Part shown: positions 48,135 to 58,313 of the stretch, piece by piece
How positions within the stretch are numbered: the stretch's first letter is position 1
Layout: the number at the start of each line of letters is the position of its first letter
From: Amaurobius ferox
Lineage: Eukaryota; Arthropoda; Arachnida; Araneae; Amaurobiidae
Reading direction: 5' to 3'
DNA length: 64,000 bases
Assembly: GCA_951213105.1 (NCBI GenBank)
Contig: OX578142.1
Location: 118,063,065-118,127,064 of the forward strand
Notes under the pieces: model-generated
The model's database searches: none
The model's input: the letters and a program-made list of their open reading frames with translations, nothing else
What the model was told of the DNA's origin: nothing
Program-made: the position numbers and the translations under genes

Positions 48135-48690
48135 CTAGCACAGCAATCTTAGCATAACTGTCAGCCGCCTCGTTCCCAGGGATCCCCCCCCCCCAACGTG
48201 AGCACGAACCCACTCTAATTTAACAAGCCCAGTAGAAGGCAAGATATGATCCTTCACTGATTGCAAGAAACGAGAGTTCCCTGATGTTGACGCCAGGGCA
48301 GAGATAGATGAAAAGCTATCCGTAAAAATAATAGCACTCCTACCATCCCGCAAGACCCAGTCGCAGGCAAACTGAATTGGTGCTCTTGATCTCGCTCTTG
48401 ATCTCGGTGAACTTGATCTCGGTCTGAAACACAGAGTTATAAAAAGACAGCTTCCGAGAAATAACCTTAAACAAAACACCACTGACGCAAATGCAAACTG
48501 AGAATCCAACCATCTTATCGATATTAGACCCGTCGGTGTAAATATGTACCCCGACGGGTCCAACGATTTCCGAAAAGGAAAGGATACGCCTACAAGGATG
48601 GATCTCGGCAAAAGATTGCCTTTCATTAAAACCAGCAGGAGGAGGAAAACGGAGCCCCAAAAGCTGTCCCTCCTTCTCCGCCAAAAAACA
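48135..48690 (-). pseudogene. LINE RNase H domain
   Basis: RNase H degrades the RNA strand of RNA-DNA hybrids. 'VHIYTDGSNIDKMVGFSV' (first Asp) and 'YNSVFQTEI' (Glu) are in one frame (48684-48340). 'IIFTDSFSSISAL' (Asp) and 'LVKLEWVRAHVG' are in another (48797-48135), so a frameshift occurs near 48400. A C-run (48186-48194) coincides with the loss of the expected G-N..AD motif. Confidence 0.85.
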
Positions 48691-48842
48691 AACTTAGAAT
48701 AAGCACCTTTAAGAACAAGGTGGATGGGGGGGGGGATACCCAGGAGGACAAATAACGCCCCGTAGGGAGAAGTCCTATAAGCATCGGCGATCCTCAACAG
48801 AAAAATCCTCTGGAGGACCTGAACCTGTTTAAGGTTCCCCGC

Positions 48843-50434
48843 TCAGGCACCGGCGCAGCAGGTAACCATCTTCTCCACTACGGAGTGGTACCAGATCTTA
48901 AGAGGACTCCTGGTGGTACTCCATCCCGCACCCACCACACGTCCAAAACCCGCAGATATAACTAAACAACGGTCAAGAAGCGAGGCAAAGTGGGCCGACC
49001 AGGACCTATTGCAGGAGATGCTCAACCCCAGATACCTCGCGTCCTTAACCACCTTAATCTTTTTCCCGTTCAAAGCAAAAGAAGTATGGCGAGCCAGAAC
49101 TCCAGACTTGGCAAAAACCAACGCCTGGCTCTTGGCTGCCGAAACCTGAAGGCCGAGATCTCCCAAAACAGCAACAACTGGCTGGAGGTTCCGACACATA
49201 GCCCTCTCCAGGTCTCCGCGGGTCCTCCCAGTGACAGGCACAGCCAGATCATCCGCAAAAGCCTGGAGACGTTAACCGTCGTCCCCTACAGACAAAAACC
49301 TATTAAAATATACTAACCAAAGCAGAGGAGCGATCATGGAGCCTTGAGGGCAACCCATGGTCACTCCTCTAACCATCATGTCATTATTGACCTGGTGAGC
49401 AACGGTCCGGTCCTGCAGAAAGGAGTAAATAAAACTTTGATAAAAAAGGGGAACATTATAGTCCTCCAAAACCTTTTTCAAAATTAACCAATCCATGCTA
49501 TTGAAAGCTTTCCGGACGTCAACAAACGCCACAGCTGCATGTGAAACTCCCTTAGCCTTATTAATTTCATCCAAAAGGTCCGCACATGCATCCTCAATGC
49601 CACGTAACTCCTTAAATCCGTACTGCAATGGATGCAAAATATTTCTAGAGGAAGGCCAGGATCTGAACCGGTCGGCTAAAACCCGTTCCAAAATCTTCCC
49701 AAAAGTGGAAAGCAGACATATAGGCCGATAAGAGCCGCAGAGTGCCGGTTATCGACCTGCTTTTAGCAGGAAGAACACCACACTTTTGCACTCCGACAAG
49801 CTCGGGGAAAATAACCAAAAGAAAGAATCTTATCGAAGAGATCAACAAAAAATGTCTTATTTATTTTATACAAAATAATCCAAAAACGATAATCCAGCCG
49901 GTCCAGACCCGAAGCCCTTCCCCCCTTTAAATTATTAAAAACACAAGCCAACTCTGACATCCCAACAGGTTCAAAATCTAAACATTTGTGAAATATAAAA
50001 TCAAAGGAGCCAAAAGAAGAGCTAACCGGGAAACAATGCAGCACTAAACGTTCCACCCGTCCCTTATAAGAAAGGAGGGGATCATCCGGGAAATAAACAC
50101 GTAAATTATTCGGCGTGGCAGATTTTCCAGTAGCCAGCTTGGAAGTAATACCGTATTTCTCCTCATAAGAAGTCCAAGAATTTCTCCAAGAGGAGAGTTT
50201 AGCCATTTTTACTTCCCTTCTAAAAATAGCCCGATTTCTAGAATATAAATTTTTCAAACGTACTAAAGTCCCCGGATCAACCCCATCTCTCACAGAACTC
50301 CGATACCTCCTGGACAAGGCAGTGACAAAATTACGCAACCTCGCCAGCCGCCCAGTCCACCAAGAAACCTTATTACTCAGAAAAACCCTCTTGCGCCTAA
50401 ACACAGAACACGCCGAATTGGCAGCAGTGCACAA
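48843..50434 (-). pseudogene. LINE reverse transcriptase and N-terminal linker
   Basis: Target-primed reverse transcription enzyme. The linker has 'KVSWWTGRLARLRNFVTAL'. RT blocks: 'LKGGRASGLDRLDYRFW' (50434-49763 frame), then after a frameshift 'ILHPLQYGFKELRGIEDACA', 'AAVAFVDVRKAFNSMDW' (first catalytic Asp), 'MGCPQGSMIAPLLW', a TAA at 49272, and 'QAFADDLAVPVTG' with FADD at 49248-49259. 'DARYLGLSISCNRSWSAHF' follows. Two catalytic aspartates are intact, but the frame is broken at least twice. Confidence 0.9.
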
Positions 50435-50639
50435 AAAACGATTAAAAAAATCATCAAGTGCAGAAATATCATCAACAACAGCAAGTTCATGAATAAAAGG
50501 TGGAAGAAATTAGGGTGTATATAAACTGATGGTCAGAACTGTAAGGGGTTATAGAACTCACCAAAACAAGCAACTTTCACAGTACAATGTGGGGTCGGAA
50601 AGCAATCTGCGAGCCGTGAGGAGACGCTTTCTCTGGAGT

Positions 50640-51170
50640 GGATGAAACGTCGCGTCAAAATAGAGAACACAGTAAATCAGCATGCCACACGTTCCAGATA
50701 CCACCAGCAAAGGTTCTCCGTGAATGTGTGGCAAGGATTATCCACGACTGAATTGGCCATACCGCCATACCCGTTACCATACCGCCATACCTGTTACCAT
50801 TCCGCCTAGACGGACAGAAGTACATCACCTTCCTCCAGCAGGTGCTGCCAGATTTACTACGTGTCATAACAGCCAATCATCGAGTGATTTGATTATGTGG
50901 TTCCAGAACGACGGAGCGCCAGCCAGCACATTACACCAGGGTTGTGCAGAACTACCTGGACATTGCCTTTCCGAACAGATGGATTGGCCGTGGTAATTCC
51001 GTCACGTGGTCTCCCAGATCTCCCAATCTGTCCTGCATGGAGTTTTTCCTCTGGGGACAGCTAAAAAGCTCAAGTTACGAGACGTCCATCGAGTCACCAG
51101 AGGACCTTGTCGCCTGAATTAGCGTCGCAGCTGCATACGTTCCTGAAATGCTAGGAATCTTCCAAAGTGT
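50640..51170 (+). pseudogene. C-terminal fragment of a Tc1/mariner-superfamily transposase
   Basis: 'HATRSRYHQQRFSVNVWQG' near 50680-50740, 'LDGQKYITFLQQVLPDLLR' (50800-50870), 'MWFQNDGAPA' (50895-50925, catalytic Asp), then in another frame 'HYTRVVQNYLDIAFPNRWIG' and 'WSPRSPNLSCMEFFLWGQLK', ending 'SPEDLVA' and a stop. This matches the common arthropod DDE transposase pattern WPPRSPDLTPLDFFLWG. At least two frameshifts are present, and the N-terminal DNA-binding half is deleted. Confidence 0.82.
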
Positions 51171-51454
51171 ACGCGATTCATTCTGACGCCGCTGTGACGC
51201 CTCTCTGGCAGTTGATGGTCGTTCATTTGAGCATTTGTTCAAAACATTTTGTCAATAAATTTCCATTATTAGTCTTCACTGTATTCGTCTTCATTTTACT
51301 CCATTTTGACGTGGCGTTTCATCTACTCTCAGAGAAAGCGCCCTCTCGCGGCTCGCCGTTTGTTTTCCGATCCCGAACTGTATTGTGAAAGTTGTTTGGT
51401 TTGGTGAGTTCTATAACCCCTTACAGTTCTGACCATCAGTTTATAGACACCCTG

Positions 51455-51764
51455 TATATAGACAAATAATTTCATACGAAGGCACTTTGATTGAAAAAAA
51501 TCTGATGTAGGCAACACATGACTCTCCCTACAAATTCACATTCTTTTTCTCTTTTGTTTTCTTTCATTTCATTAAATAGAGCTTAATTGCACAAAATAAG
51601 ACTATTACAGTTATTTCGACGTGCCATATGTCTCTGAAGCTATTCTATTGGTCTGGGAGGATTCAACGGTAAATATATGGACAAATATTTTCACAGGAAG
51701 GCACTTTGATTGAAAAAACCTAATGTAGGCAGAACATGACTTTCGCTACAGACTCAAATTTTTT
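51455..51764 (+). repeat. Satellite array of about 215 bp per unit, right part
   Basis: The array resumes with 'tagacaaataatttcatacg' and a full unit (landmark 'acagttatttcgac' at 51607). The next head (51720) is followed not by another unit but by the body of family A. Confidence 0.88.
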
Positions 51765-51828
51765 TCAAATTGAAGTTGGAGAGTGTTTTATATTCAATGC
51801 TTTAAGCATGATTGATCTTTCTTGTTTC
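51765..51828 (+). mobile_element. Solo terminal fragment of element H inserted in family A
   Basis: Only 'aattgaagttggagagtgtt', the hairpin and 'tgatctttcttg' are present, about 60 bp. It interrupts 'gactcaaatt...ttttgttttctttcac' of the satellite/family A head. Confidence 0.75.
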
Positions 51829-52811
51829 TTTTGTTTTCTTTCACAATTCATTAAATTGAGCTTAATTGCACAAAATAAGACGAGTAATTATTTGAAATTA
51901 CATTAAATTTGTGGTTACAATTCAATTTTGGTTTGGCGGCTGGACGTATTTTAAAAGGCGACGTGGCAAAATGTGAAAAAATTAAATATCTCGAGAACGG
52001 CTGGGTCTAGATTTATGGAGTTAGTCTTATTCTCGTCGCTGTCAAAAATTATGTATAAAACAAGCATTTAATTGATGCATTTGAGCATATGGAGTTTTGT
52101 TTTTAAGTTTTAACGATTTTTAATGTCCATTTTGCAAAAAGGTAGGTCCGTTTCTCCCCGAGTCGTACCAACATTTAATCAGCGTCAGGTTAACAAATGA
52201 CACATCTACCAAATGTTGTGAAATTTTTAGAATTAGTTTTTCAGATAGAGTAGATACATCCATTGTGCAGACAGAAACACACATATACAGACGTCACGAT
52301 AATTTTTTTTTTCTGACCCAGGCCGTCCAGCCTATTCGAAGGTGTAAGGTATGTGTTTGGATGGCAGGAGCAGTGCTAATCAATTTAGACCGGAACCAAG
52401 TGGGGAGTCTATCCATAGAGAACGTACTCTCTTTCTCCTGTTACTATCCTCTCGGAAGGTCTTTTGTACCCACAAATTTAGTGTGTTCGCACTCAGCGTA
52501 GGATTGTTTGAGCAGCACATTGAATTGAACTATGTCTCTCGAGTGCAATCCCTGAGCTTTGTATTGGCTAGCCGATGCTCTACATTTGACTTGTATATTA
52601 GTTTAAAATAATTTTAGAATCGCTACAAAGCATCCACACATACTTAAGGTTCAAACTTCATGAGTTGAAATTGCTTTCAATTAAGTGTTACATGTTAGAA
52701 ATGTATACACATTAAAAAATTAACCACTGGTCTATAACATACCCCGAGTTCCGATTTTTGACACGATTCCAATAATTTTCCTATACATTACCATGCATTT
52801 GTAGGGAAAGT
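51829..52811 (+). repeat. Family A body continuing from the satellite, with a SINE insertion
   Basis: After the last satellite head, 'gagcttaattgcacaaaata' leads into 'acgagtaattatttgaaatt', 'aaaaggcgacgtggcaaaat', 'ctcgagaacggctgggtcta' and the rest of family A. It ends at 'ccatgcatttgtagggaaag' and contains a SINE at 52312-52578. The satellite is thus directly continuous with a complete A element. Confidence 0.75.
52312..52578 (-). mobile_element. tRNA-derived SINE (family 1), diverged copy
   Basis: Minus-strand: 'gctagccaatacaaagctca' (A-box region worn), 'gggattgcactcgag', 'gttcaattc' (B-box remnant), 'ttccgagaggatagtaac' and the tail 'ggctggacggcctgggtcag'. It lies within a family A copy. 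The flanking duplication is not clear. Confidence 0.7.
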
Positions 52812-52871
52812 AAAATTTGTATATATCGACAAATATTAAAACTTGCCGCAGTTTTTCTTCACAGTTTAATT

Positions 52872-54269
52872 TTTTAACACTTTACAACATAGTTGAAAAG
52901 GGTTTATGATATTGTGCATTCTGTCTGTCTGTCTGTCTCTCTGTCCGTTCGCACGATAACTGCCGTAAAAATTACTTTATCAAACTGAAATTTTAGTATG
53001 TTGTTCAGACGGTCTGTGGGGGCCTATGGGAATATAAATGAATAACATCACCCAATAAGTTTTGGACTGAACCTGCGTTGAAGAAATGAAATACATTGAA
53101 CCCTAAGGCACCTAATTTTTCAAACATTTTTTAAGCGAATTTAAAATTCACAAATTGCTTCGAAAGTTTTAAGAAATATTCAAATTATTCCATAAAAAAT
53201 ATGAAAAAAAATTCAGCAAAATAAATTAGGTAGTTTTTTAAATAAAATGTAAAATAATAATTACACCCATATTATATGAAGAGATCCCGTGACCCACTTC
53301 AAAATAAAATATGGCATCCATCTTGTATCAAAATCGTGATTTTTAAAGTTCTTTTTAATTTATATTTAGTGCTGTATCCGTCCTAAACCCGTTTTATATA
53401 ATCAATACCATCCATCTTGTGTCAAAATCGTGATTTTCAAAGTTCTTTTTAAATTATACTTAGTGTTGTGTGCGTCCAAAAACCGCTTTATTTTCGCTTA
53501 ATTTCTGTGCATCTACATTCTGAAACAGCGCAATTACAATATATTTGAGTTTAAAAGATCATCAAACTTTGATTATTTCTACAATAAAGCCTAATTTTCA
53601 CTTATGGAGGATGTAAACCCCAAAATATGTAGAATGAGTTGTATAAGAATTGCTGCATTTCTTTAACGCAAAATTATTTAGTTCATTGAGTCTGAAATAT
53701 AGCTGATATGAATGAAACTTTCATTGATTTTACATAGAGAACAGACGATTTTATAGCACACTAAGTTTTAAGTACAGCGTTAAATTACGTTTACCTCCAT
53801 GATTTTAAGTTTTAAATAAAATAAATTATTGTTGTATTGTGATGAATGAAAGGAATAGAATAAAAGTATATGAATGAAATATGTACAGCTTTTACATAGC
53901 GAGCCAGACAATTTATTTTTCAGTAACGTTTATTTGAATAAAGTTCATTTTTTTAGATGAAGTTTTCAGTTTTCAAATGTAACAAATTATTATATTGTTG
54001 TGTTAATTTTAAAAATATTACCGCTGAATGTATCGCATTTTAGAGATGTGTAAACCAGGTGACTGATATTTCAATGACGTCATTTGAATAAAGTTCTTAT
54101 TCTTCGATGAAATTTTAAGTTTTCAAATGTAATATATTAATATAGTATTGTGATAATTTTAAAAATATTACTGCTGAATGCATCGCATTTTAAAGATGTT
54201 TAAATAAAATTGCATTGTAGTTGGAAAGTGTTTCATAATCAATGCTTTATGCATGATTGATCTTTCTTG
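52872..54269 (+). mobile_element. Element H, full-length copy, plus orientation
   Basis: Starts 'aacactttacaacatagttg' with (CTGT)n and ends with 'gtagttggaaagtgtttcat', the hairpin and 'gatctttcttg' at 54269. It includes a direct duplication of the 'catccatcttgt.tcaaaatcgtgat' segment (53310-53345 and 53408-53440). This is the clearest copy for defining both ends. Confidence 0.8.
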
Positions 54270-54395
54270 CTTTATATTTAGCGTTGTATCCGTCCTATAA
54301 CCGCTTTATTTTTGCTTAATTTCTGTGCATCTATATTCTGAAACAACGCAATGACAATATATTTGAGTTTAAATGAGCATCGGTTGGCCAGTACA
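54270..54395 (+). mobile_element. Element H internal fragment, joined to the preceding copy's end
   Basis: Directly after 'gatctttcttg' the sequence is 'ctttatatttagcgttgtat' and 'ccgctttatttttgc', that is, an internal H position. It continues to 'atttgagtttaaatgagcat' and stops. Confidence 0.7.
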
Positions 54396-54707
54396 AAGTG
54401 GTTCAATTACCGGTTGGGGCAAAAATTTTCTTTACAATCATCCAGTTTTATCTCACCTCTGTTTTCTTCTGTTTTATACATGTATTTTATTTTATTTTTA
54501 AATATTTTGTATCATTATGGAAAAACACAAAACGTGAGGAATGAATGTGTTTACAAATAGATCAAAGATACATAGCCAGGGTAAAATGGGGAATCATGCC
54601 AGTAAGCCCCACCCGTTCTGCTCCAAGTGAATTGATAAACAAATCACGTACCCCGCGTGATAAGTAACATGGTAGGCAGTTACTTATGAAAACGAAAATA
54701 TTTAAGA

Positions 54708-55608
54708 CAGTGCTCGGCAACCTCTTTCTCTCTCGGCACACCCAAGGTCTTCTCAGAATTCTGCTGCGCACCGCAAGTAAGAATAAACAACAATGATAAA
54801 GTTTCAAAACAATGTTTCATGATTTTTTATTTGATAAATTTGACTTCGCAGTTAACAGAGTTTTACTTATAACTATAACTAACATCAACTTTAATGACTT
54901 TAAACTAGAAGCAAATGCCAACACTTATCTATAAATAATGAGATACCTGTGCTTGTTTTAATGATAATAATAGTTTTATATTCGGCCCGATACTAGACAC
55001 AGCAACTTGAAACTTTTAATCAAAGCCCTTCAAGTTCGACCACTTATCATGTTTTATTAGAACAAGAGTTGAAAACATTTGTTCACTTTTAAGTTGTAGA
55101 AAATGGGAGCAGAACTTCAATAGCATTATTGAAAATAATCGAGGATAGCATGTAATGGGACTTCAGACGAATTTCATTTTTAGCGTTACATTGTTCCTCA
55201 ATTCAAGAAATTCCTCTCAAATCAGGAGGAAAAGTGCGTGTGTGAAATTTTCGACATTGGTTGTAAAAGGATTTCAAATCCAATCATATTGCTCCGTATT
55301 AAATGTGTTAACATATTGTTCCATATTTAATATGTTAACACATTGCTCCGTATTAAATATGTTCACATATTGCTCCGCATTTAATGTGTTAACATATTGA
55401 TCCGTATTAAATGTGTTAACAAATTGCCCACATTTCTGTTGTAGCAACGTTAAATGTCGTTGAGCTATTTGTAATATGATCTAATATGATCAGGTGTAAA
55501 TTGCATGTTTTGCGCATTTTCCCCCTTTTGGAGGCGATGCGTCTCCGCACACTTAGCATCGTCTTGTGACACACCAGTGTGCCGCGGCACACCGGTTGCG
55601 TAGCATTG
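54708..55608. mobile_element. Non-autonomous hAT element with 8-bp target duplication
   Basis: The left end 'cagtgctcggcaacctcttt' pairs with the right end 'ggttgcgtagcattg' as imperfect inverted repeats (CAGTGCTCGGCAACC / CAATGCTACGCAACC). Subterminal 'cggcacaccc' and 'cggcacaccgg' motifs are typical of hAT ends. The flanks are ATTTAAGA on both sides (54700-54707, 55609-55616), an exact 8-bp duplication diagnostic of hAT. No transposase domain is seen within the 901 bp. Confidence 0.88.
55284..55430 (+). repeat. 27-bp tandem repeat inside the hAT element, about five units
   Basis: 'ttgctccgtattaaatgtg' plus 'ttaacata' recurs with landmarks at 55291, 55318, 55345, 55372, 55399 and 55426, exactly 27 bp apart. 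Since 27 is divisible by 3, the frame at 55155-55400 stays open, giving a nine-residue repeat (CSVLNVLTY-like). Coding is not otherwise supported. Confidence 0.93.
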
Positions 55609-55616
55609 ATTTAAGA

Positions 55617-56210
55617 TGCACAGTCCAACATAATTTTTTCAGTAGATTAAATGAGTATTACGAGATTATTTTATGACTTAGTATTTCGAGATGCATTTTA
55701 TATTCTTTTAAAACATTCAAAATGCTACAATGTGGTACAGGTTTTCACAAGTTACAAGTAAAAGTACTGGGGGAACACTACAAATATCTACAATTTCAGT
55801 TTTGTTTAGAGGCGTGATGTCTGCTGAAATTTTATATAGCAAATTTGACGATTGAAATGCCAGCAGAGGAAAATAGAACTTATTTCCCATTTTGTCCTGC
55901 ATCACATTGCACTTAAGTTTCTTCTGTATACAGGGTTCCTAGGAAAGTAATTAAATACTCCAAAAATTTTGTAACGAAGTTTCCATGGCTGTACACTTAA
56001 GGTCTACGTATTGTAAAGTGACCATGTCCGATTGAGAAAAAGTAGTTGCAGCGAGCCCCTAGTAGCAAATTTCAAGATGTAGGAAAATAACTCGATAACA
56101 AAGCAAGATAAAAGAAAAAATGCAACTACAAAGTTGTAATAGTTGCTCCAAATAGTTGCTCCAAAGTTGTAATAGTTTGCGTCCAAATAGTTGCTCAAGT
56201 CTTCGAATGA
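55617..56210. other. AT-rich DNA with a short tandem patch
   Basis: No gene recognised. 'aaagttgtaatagttgctcc' and 'aaatagttgctcc' recur within 56130-56190. Confidence 0.4.
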
Positions 56211-56236
56211 GTCGGACGGTCTGGGTCTTCAGCTAC
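56211..56236 (+). mobile_element. SINE family 1 tail fragment
   Basis: 'gagtcggacggtctgggtct' matches the SINE tail only. The head and body are missing. Confidence 0.55.
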
Positions 56237-56317
56237 AAAGTTGTAAAATAAAAATAAATAATATGAATAAAAATAAAATTAAAATTAAAATAAAAATGAC
56301 ACTCTTATAATATGATT

Positions 56318-56362
56318 ACCTTACACCTTTCTGGTAGGTCGGATGGTCTGGGTCTCAACAAT
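56318..56362 (+). mobile_element. SINE family 1 3' tail fragment
   Basis: 'ttaccttacacctttctgg' and 'aggtcggatggtctgggtct', ending 'caacaa'. This is the last ~45 bp of the SINE, a severely 5'-truncated copy. Confidence 0.7.
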
Positions 56363-56369
56363 AACCCTT

Positions 56370-56757
56370 ATAATATGAAGAGGTCACGTGACCCACTTCA
56401 AAATGAAATATGACATCCATCTTGTGTCAGAATCTTGATTTTTAAAGTTCCTTTTCATTTATATATTTAACTCTGGAGTCTGGAATAAAAATGTATGAAT
56501 GAAATATTTACTGATTTTATATAGAGAACCAGACGATTTATATTTCAATGGCGTCATTTGAATGAAGTTTGAATGAAGTTTTAAGCATGGAGTTAGAATG
56601 TACTTTTACCTCCACGGTTTTAATTTTTCAAGTAAAATAAATTATTGTAGTTCTGTGATAATTTAGAGAGTAATGCGTATTTTAGAGATATTTAAATAAA
56701 ATTACATTTGGATACTGTTTTATAATCAATGCTTTATGCATGATTGATCTTTCTTGT
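56370..56757 (+). mobile_element. Element H, truncated copy
   Basis: From 'atgaagaggtcacgtgaccc' through the internal blocks to the hairpin end 'gatctttcttg' at 56757. The CTGT end is missing and there are internal deletions. Confidence 0.7.
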
Positions 56758-57233
56758 ATTTATATTTAGTGTTGCATCTGTCCTAAAACCGCTTTATTTT
56801 TGCATATTATCTGTGTTTCTACATTCTGTGCCTACGCATTTACAACATTTTTGATTTTAAATGATCACTAAACTTTGATTATTTCTACAACGATGCCTAA
56901 TTTTATTTCATGCAAAATGTAAACAAAAAAAGCGATTGTAAGATGAGCTGTATAAGAATTGCTGAATTTTTAATGCAAAATTATTTTACCCTGGAGTCTG
57001 GAATATAAGTGATATGAATGGAACATTCATTGCTTTTACATAGATAGAGAAGCAAGCGATTTAATAGCATTGCCTTTTTTGATGAAGTTTTAAGTTTCCA
57101 ATTATTGTTCTATGATAATTTGTAAAATGTCACCGCTAAATGTATCGCATTTTAGAGATGTTTAAATAAAATTGCATTTCAGTTGGAAAGTGTTTCATAA
57201 TCAATGTTTTATGCATGATTAATCTTTCTTGTT
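56758..57233 (+). mobile_element. Element H, truncated copy starting at the recurrent internal junction
   Basis: Begins 'tatttatatttagtgttgca' immediately after the previous copy's end and runs to the hairpin end 'taatctttcttg' at 57233. It uses the same internal start as the fragment at 54270. Confidence 0.7.
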
Positions 57234-58084
57234 TTATATAAGATTGCGGGAAAAGAAGAAAAACGTTGCATCGATTTCACATTTTTAACTGGAATTTCTC
57301 ATCCGAGTTGTCGAGTAATAACAGGTAGTTAAGTTTGAAGGTCTGGCTATTGATTAATGCAGGCTGATAAATCGCACTGTGATGAGTGAAGTTTTCATTG
57401 GGGGAATAGTCCGATATTCACTGTTTATCTTTTGTGGTAAGTCAGTAAATGCAGGACATTAAAAGTTATTCGACGAAAGGCTAGAAGGGGATATTTCTAA
57501 TGGGGACAAAGTTTCCTCATGAAGAGATATTGTCTAGGGATTGAAGTGACTGCTCTTTTTTATATCTCTGATAACAAATAGTGAATAATTAATTGGATAT
57601 AGATACCTAAAGGATGCTAGATGCCATTGCTATCGGACATAAAGAATAGAGTGCTTTTAGTGTAGGTATAGAATAGTTTTTCTTATAATTCAATTTTACA
57701 TAGAGTTGATACATTTTGTCTTTCTGAAGAACATTTAAACATTATTTTGCAGAAAATAATGGACATTTTACTAATAATTAATTCATGTATTGTGAAGAAT
57801 AACGATTTGGGGAATACGAATATCAAATATTTATGCTAAAAATAAGTATTTTATAATTAGACCAATTAAAATCAATAAAAGAAATAGGCCAATAAAAATC
57901 AAAAATTTAAAATAGACCAATTAAAATCAATAAAAAATCTGTAATGCGTAGAAATGTTGACTTATAGATATAAATGGCATTGAAATAGTGTGCTTTTACA
58001 ACAATTTTCCATGTGGAAAGCAAACGTAATTAAATATTTTCCAAGCACTTTTCTTAAATCAAAATATTGAATGTGCTGAAGTCT
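57234..58084. other. AT-rich DNA, no recognised gene
   Basis: Contains a small duplication of 'agaccaattaaaatcaataa' (57860 and 57913). Confidence 0.45.
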
Positions 58085-58313
58085 TGAATATAAGTGATAT
58101 GAATGGAATATTCATTGATTTTACTTAGATAGAGAGGCAAACGATTTTATACATTGTCTTTTCTGATGATGTTTACAATTATTGTACTATGATAATTTTA
58201 AAAATATCATAGCTGAATGTATCGCATTTTTAGAGATGTTTAAATAAAATTGCTTCTCAGTTGGAAAGTGTTTCATAAGCAATGCTTTATGCATGATTGA
58301 TCCTTCTTGTTTT
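58085..58313 (+). mobile_element. Element H, 3' end fragment
   Basis: From 'gaatataagtgatatgaatg' to the subterminal repeat 'cagttggaaagtgtttcata', the hairpin and 'tgatccttcttg'. About 230 bp. Confidence 0.7.

Larger units (their letters stand above)
46608..50511 (-). mobile_element. 5'-truncated non-LTR retrotransposon (I/R1-type LINE with RNase H)
   Basis: Minus-strand order: EN-RT linker, RT with FADD, RNase H, C-terminal CCHC-like zinc knuckle, then a 3' untranslated region of about 1.1 kb (47690-46608). Flanked by AGGGTGTATATAAACT (46592-46607 and 50512-50527), a 16-bp target duplication that lies in the terminal repeat of the mariner-type element. The endonuclease and any ORF1 are missing through 5' truncation. 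No poly(A) tail is seen at the 3' end. RNase H with a cysteine knuckle fits the I/LOA/R1 group; finer placement needs a phylogeny. Confidence 0.9.
46591..51454 (+). mobile_element. Tc1/mariner-superfamily element inserted in the satellite, split by a LINE
   Basis: The left terminus 'cagggtgtatataaact' (46591-46607) continues after the LINE at 50528 as 'gatggtcagaactgtaagg' and so on. The right terminus (51385-51454) is the inverted copy, giving inverted repeats of about 70 bp. Without the LINE it would be roughly 960 bp, carrying only a C-terminal transposase fragment, so it is a deletion derivative. Satellite sequence borders both ends. Confidence 0.85.

Noticed and set aside
55284..55430. 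CRISPR-like array
   Set aside because: The 27-bp units are adjacent with no unique spacers, no cas genes are present, and the context is eukaryotic.
55921..55960. 'tacagggttcctagg' as the start of another CAGGG-ended transposon
   Set aside because: No inverted partner terminus was found downstream.
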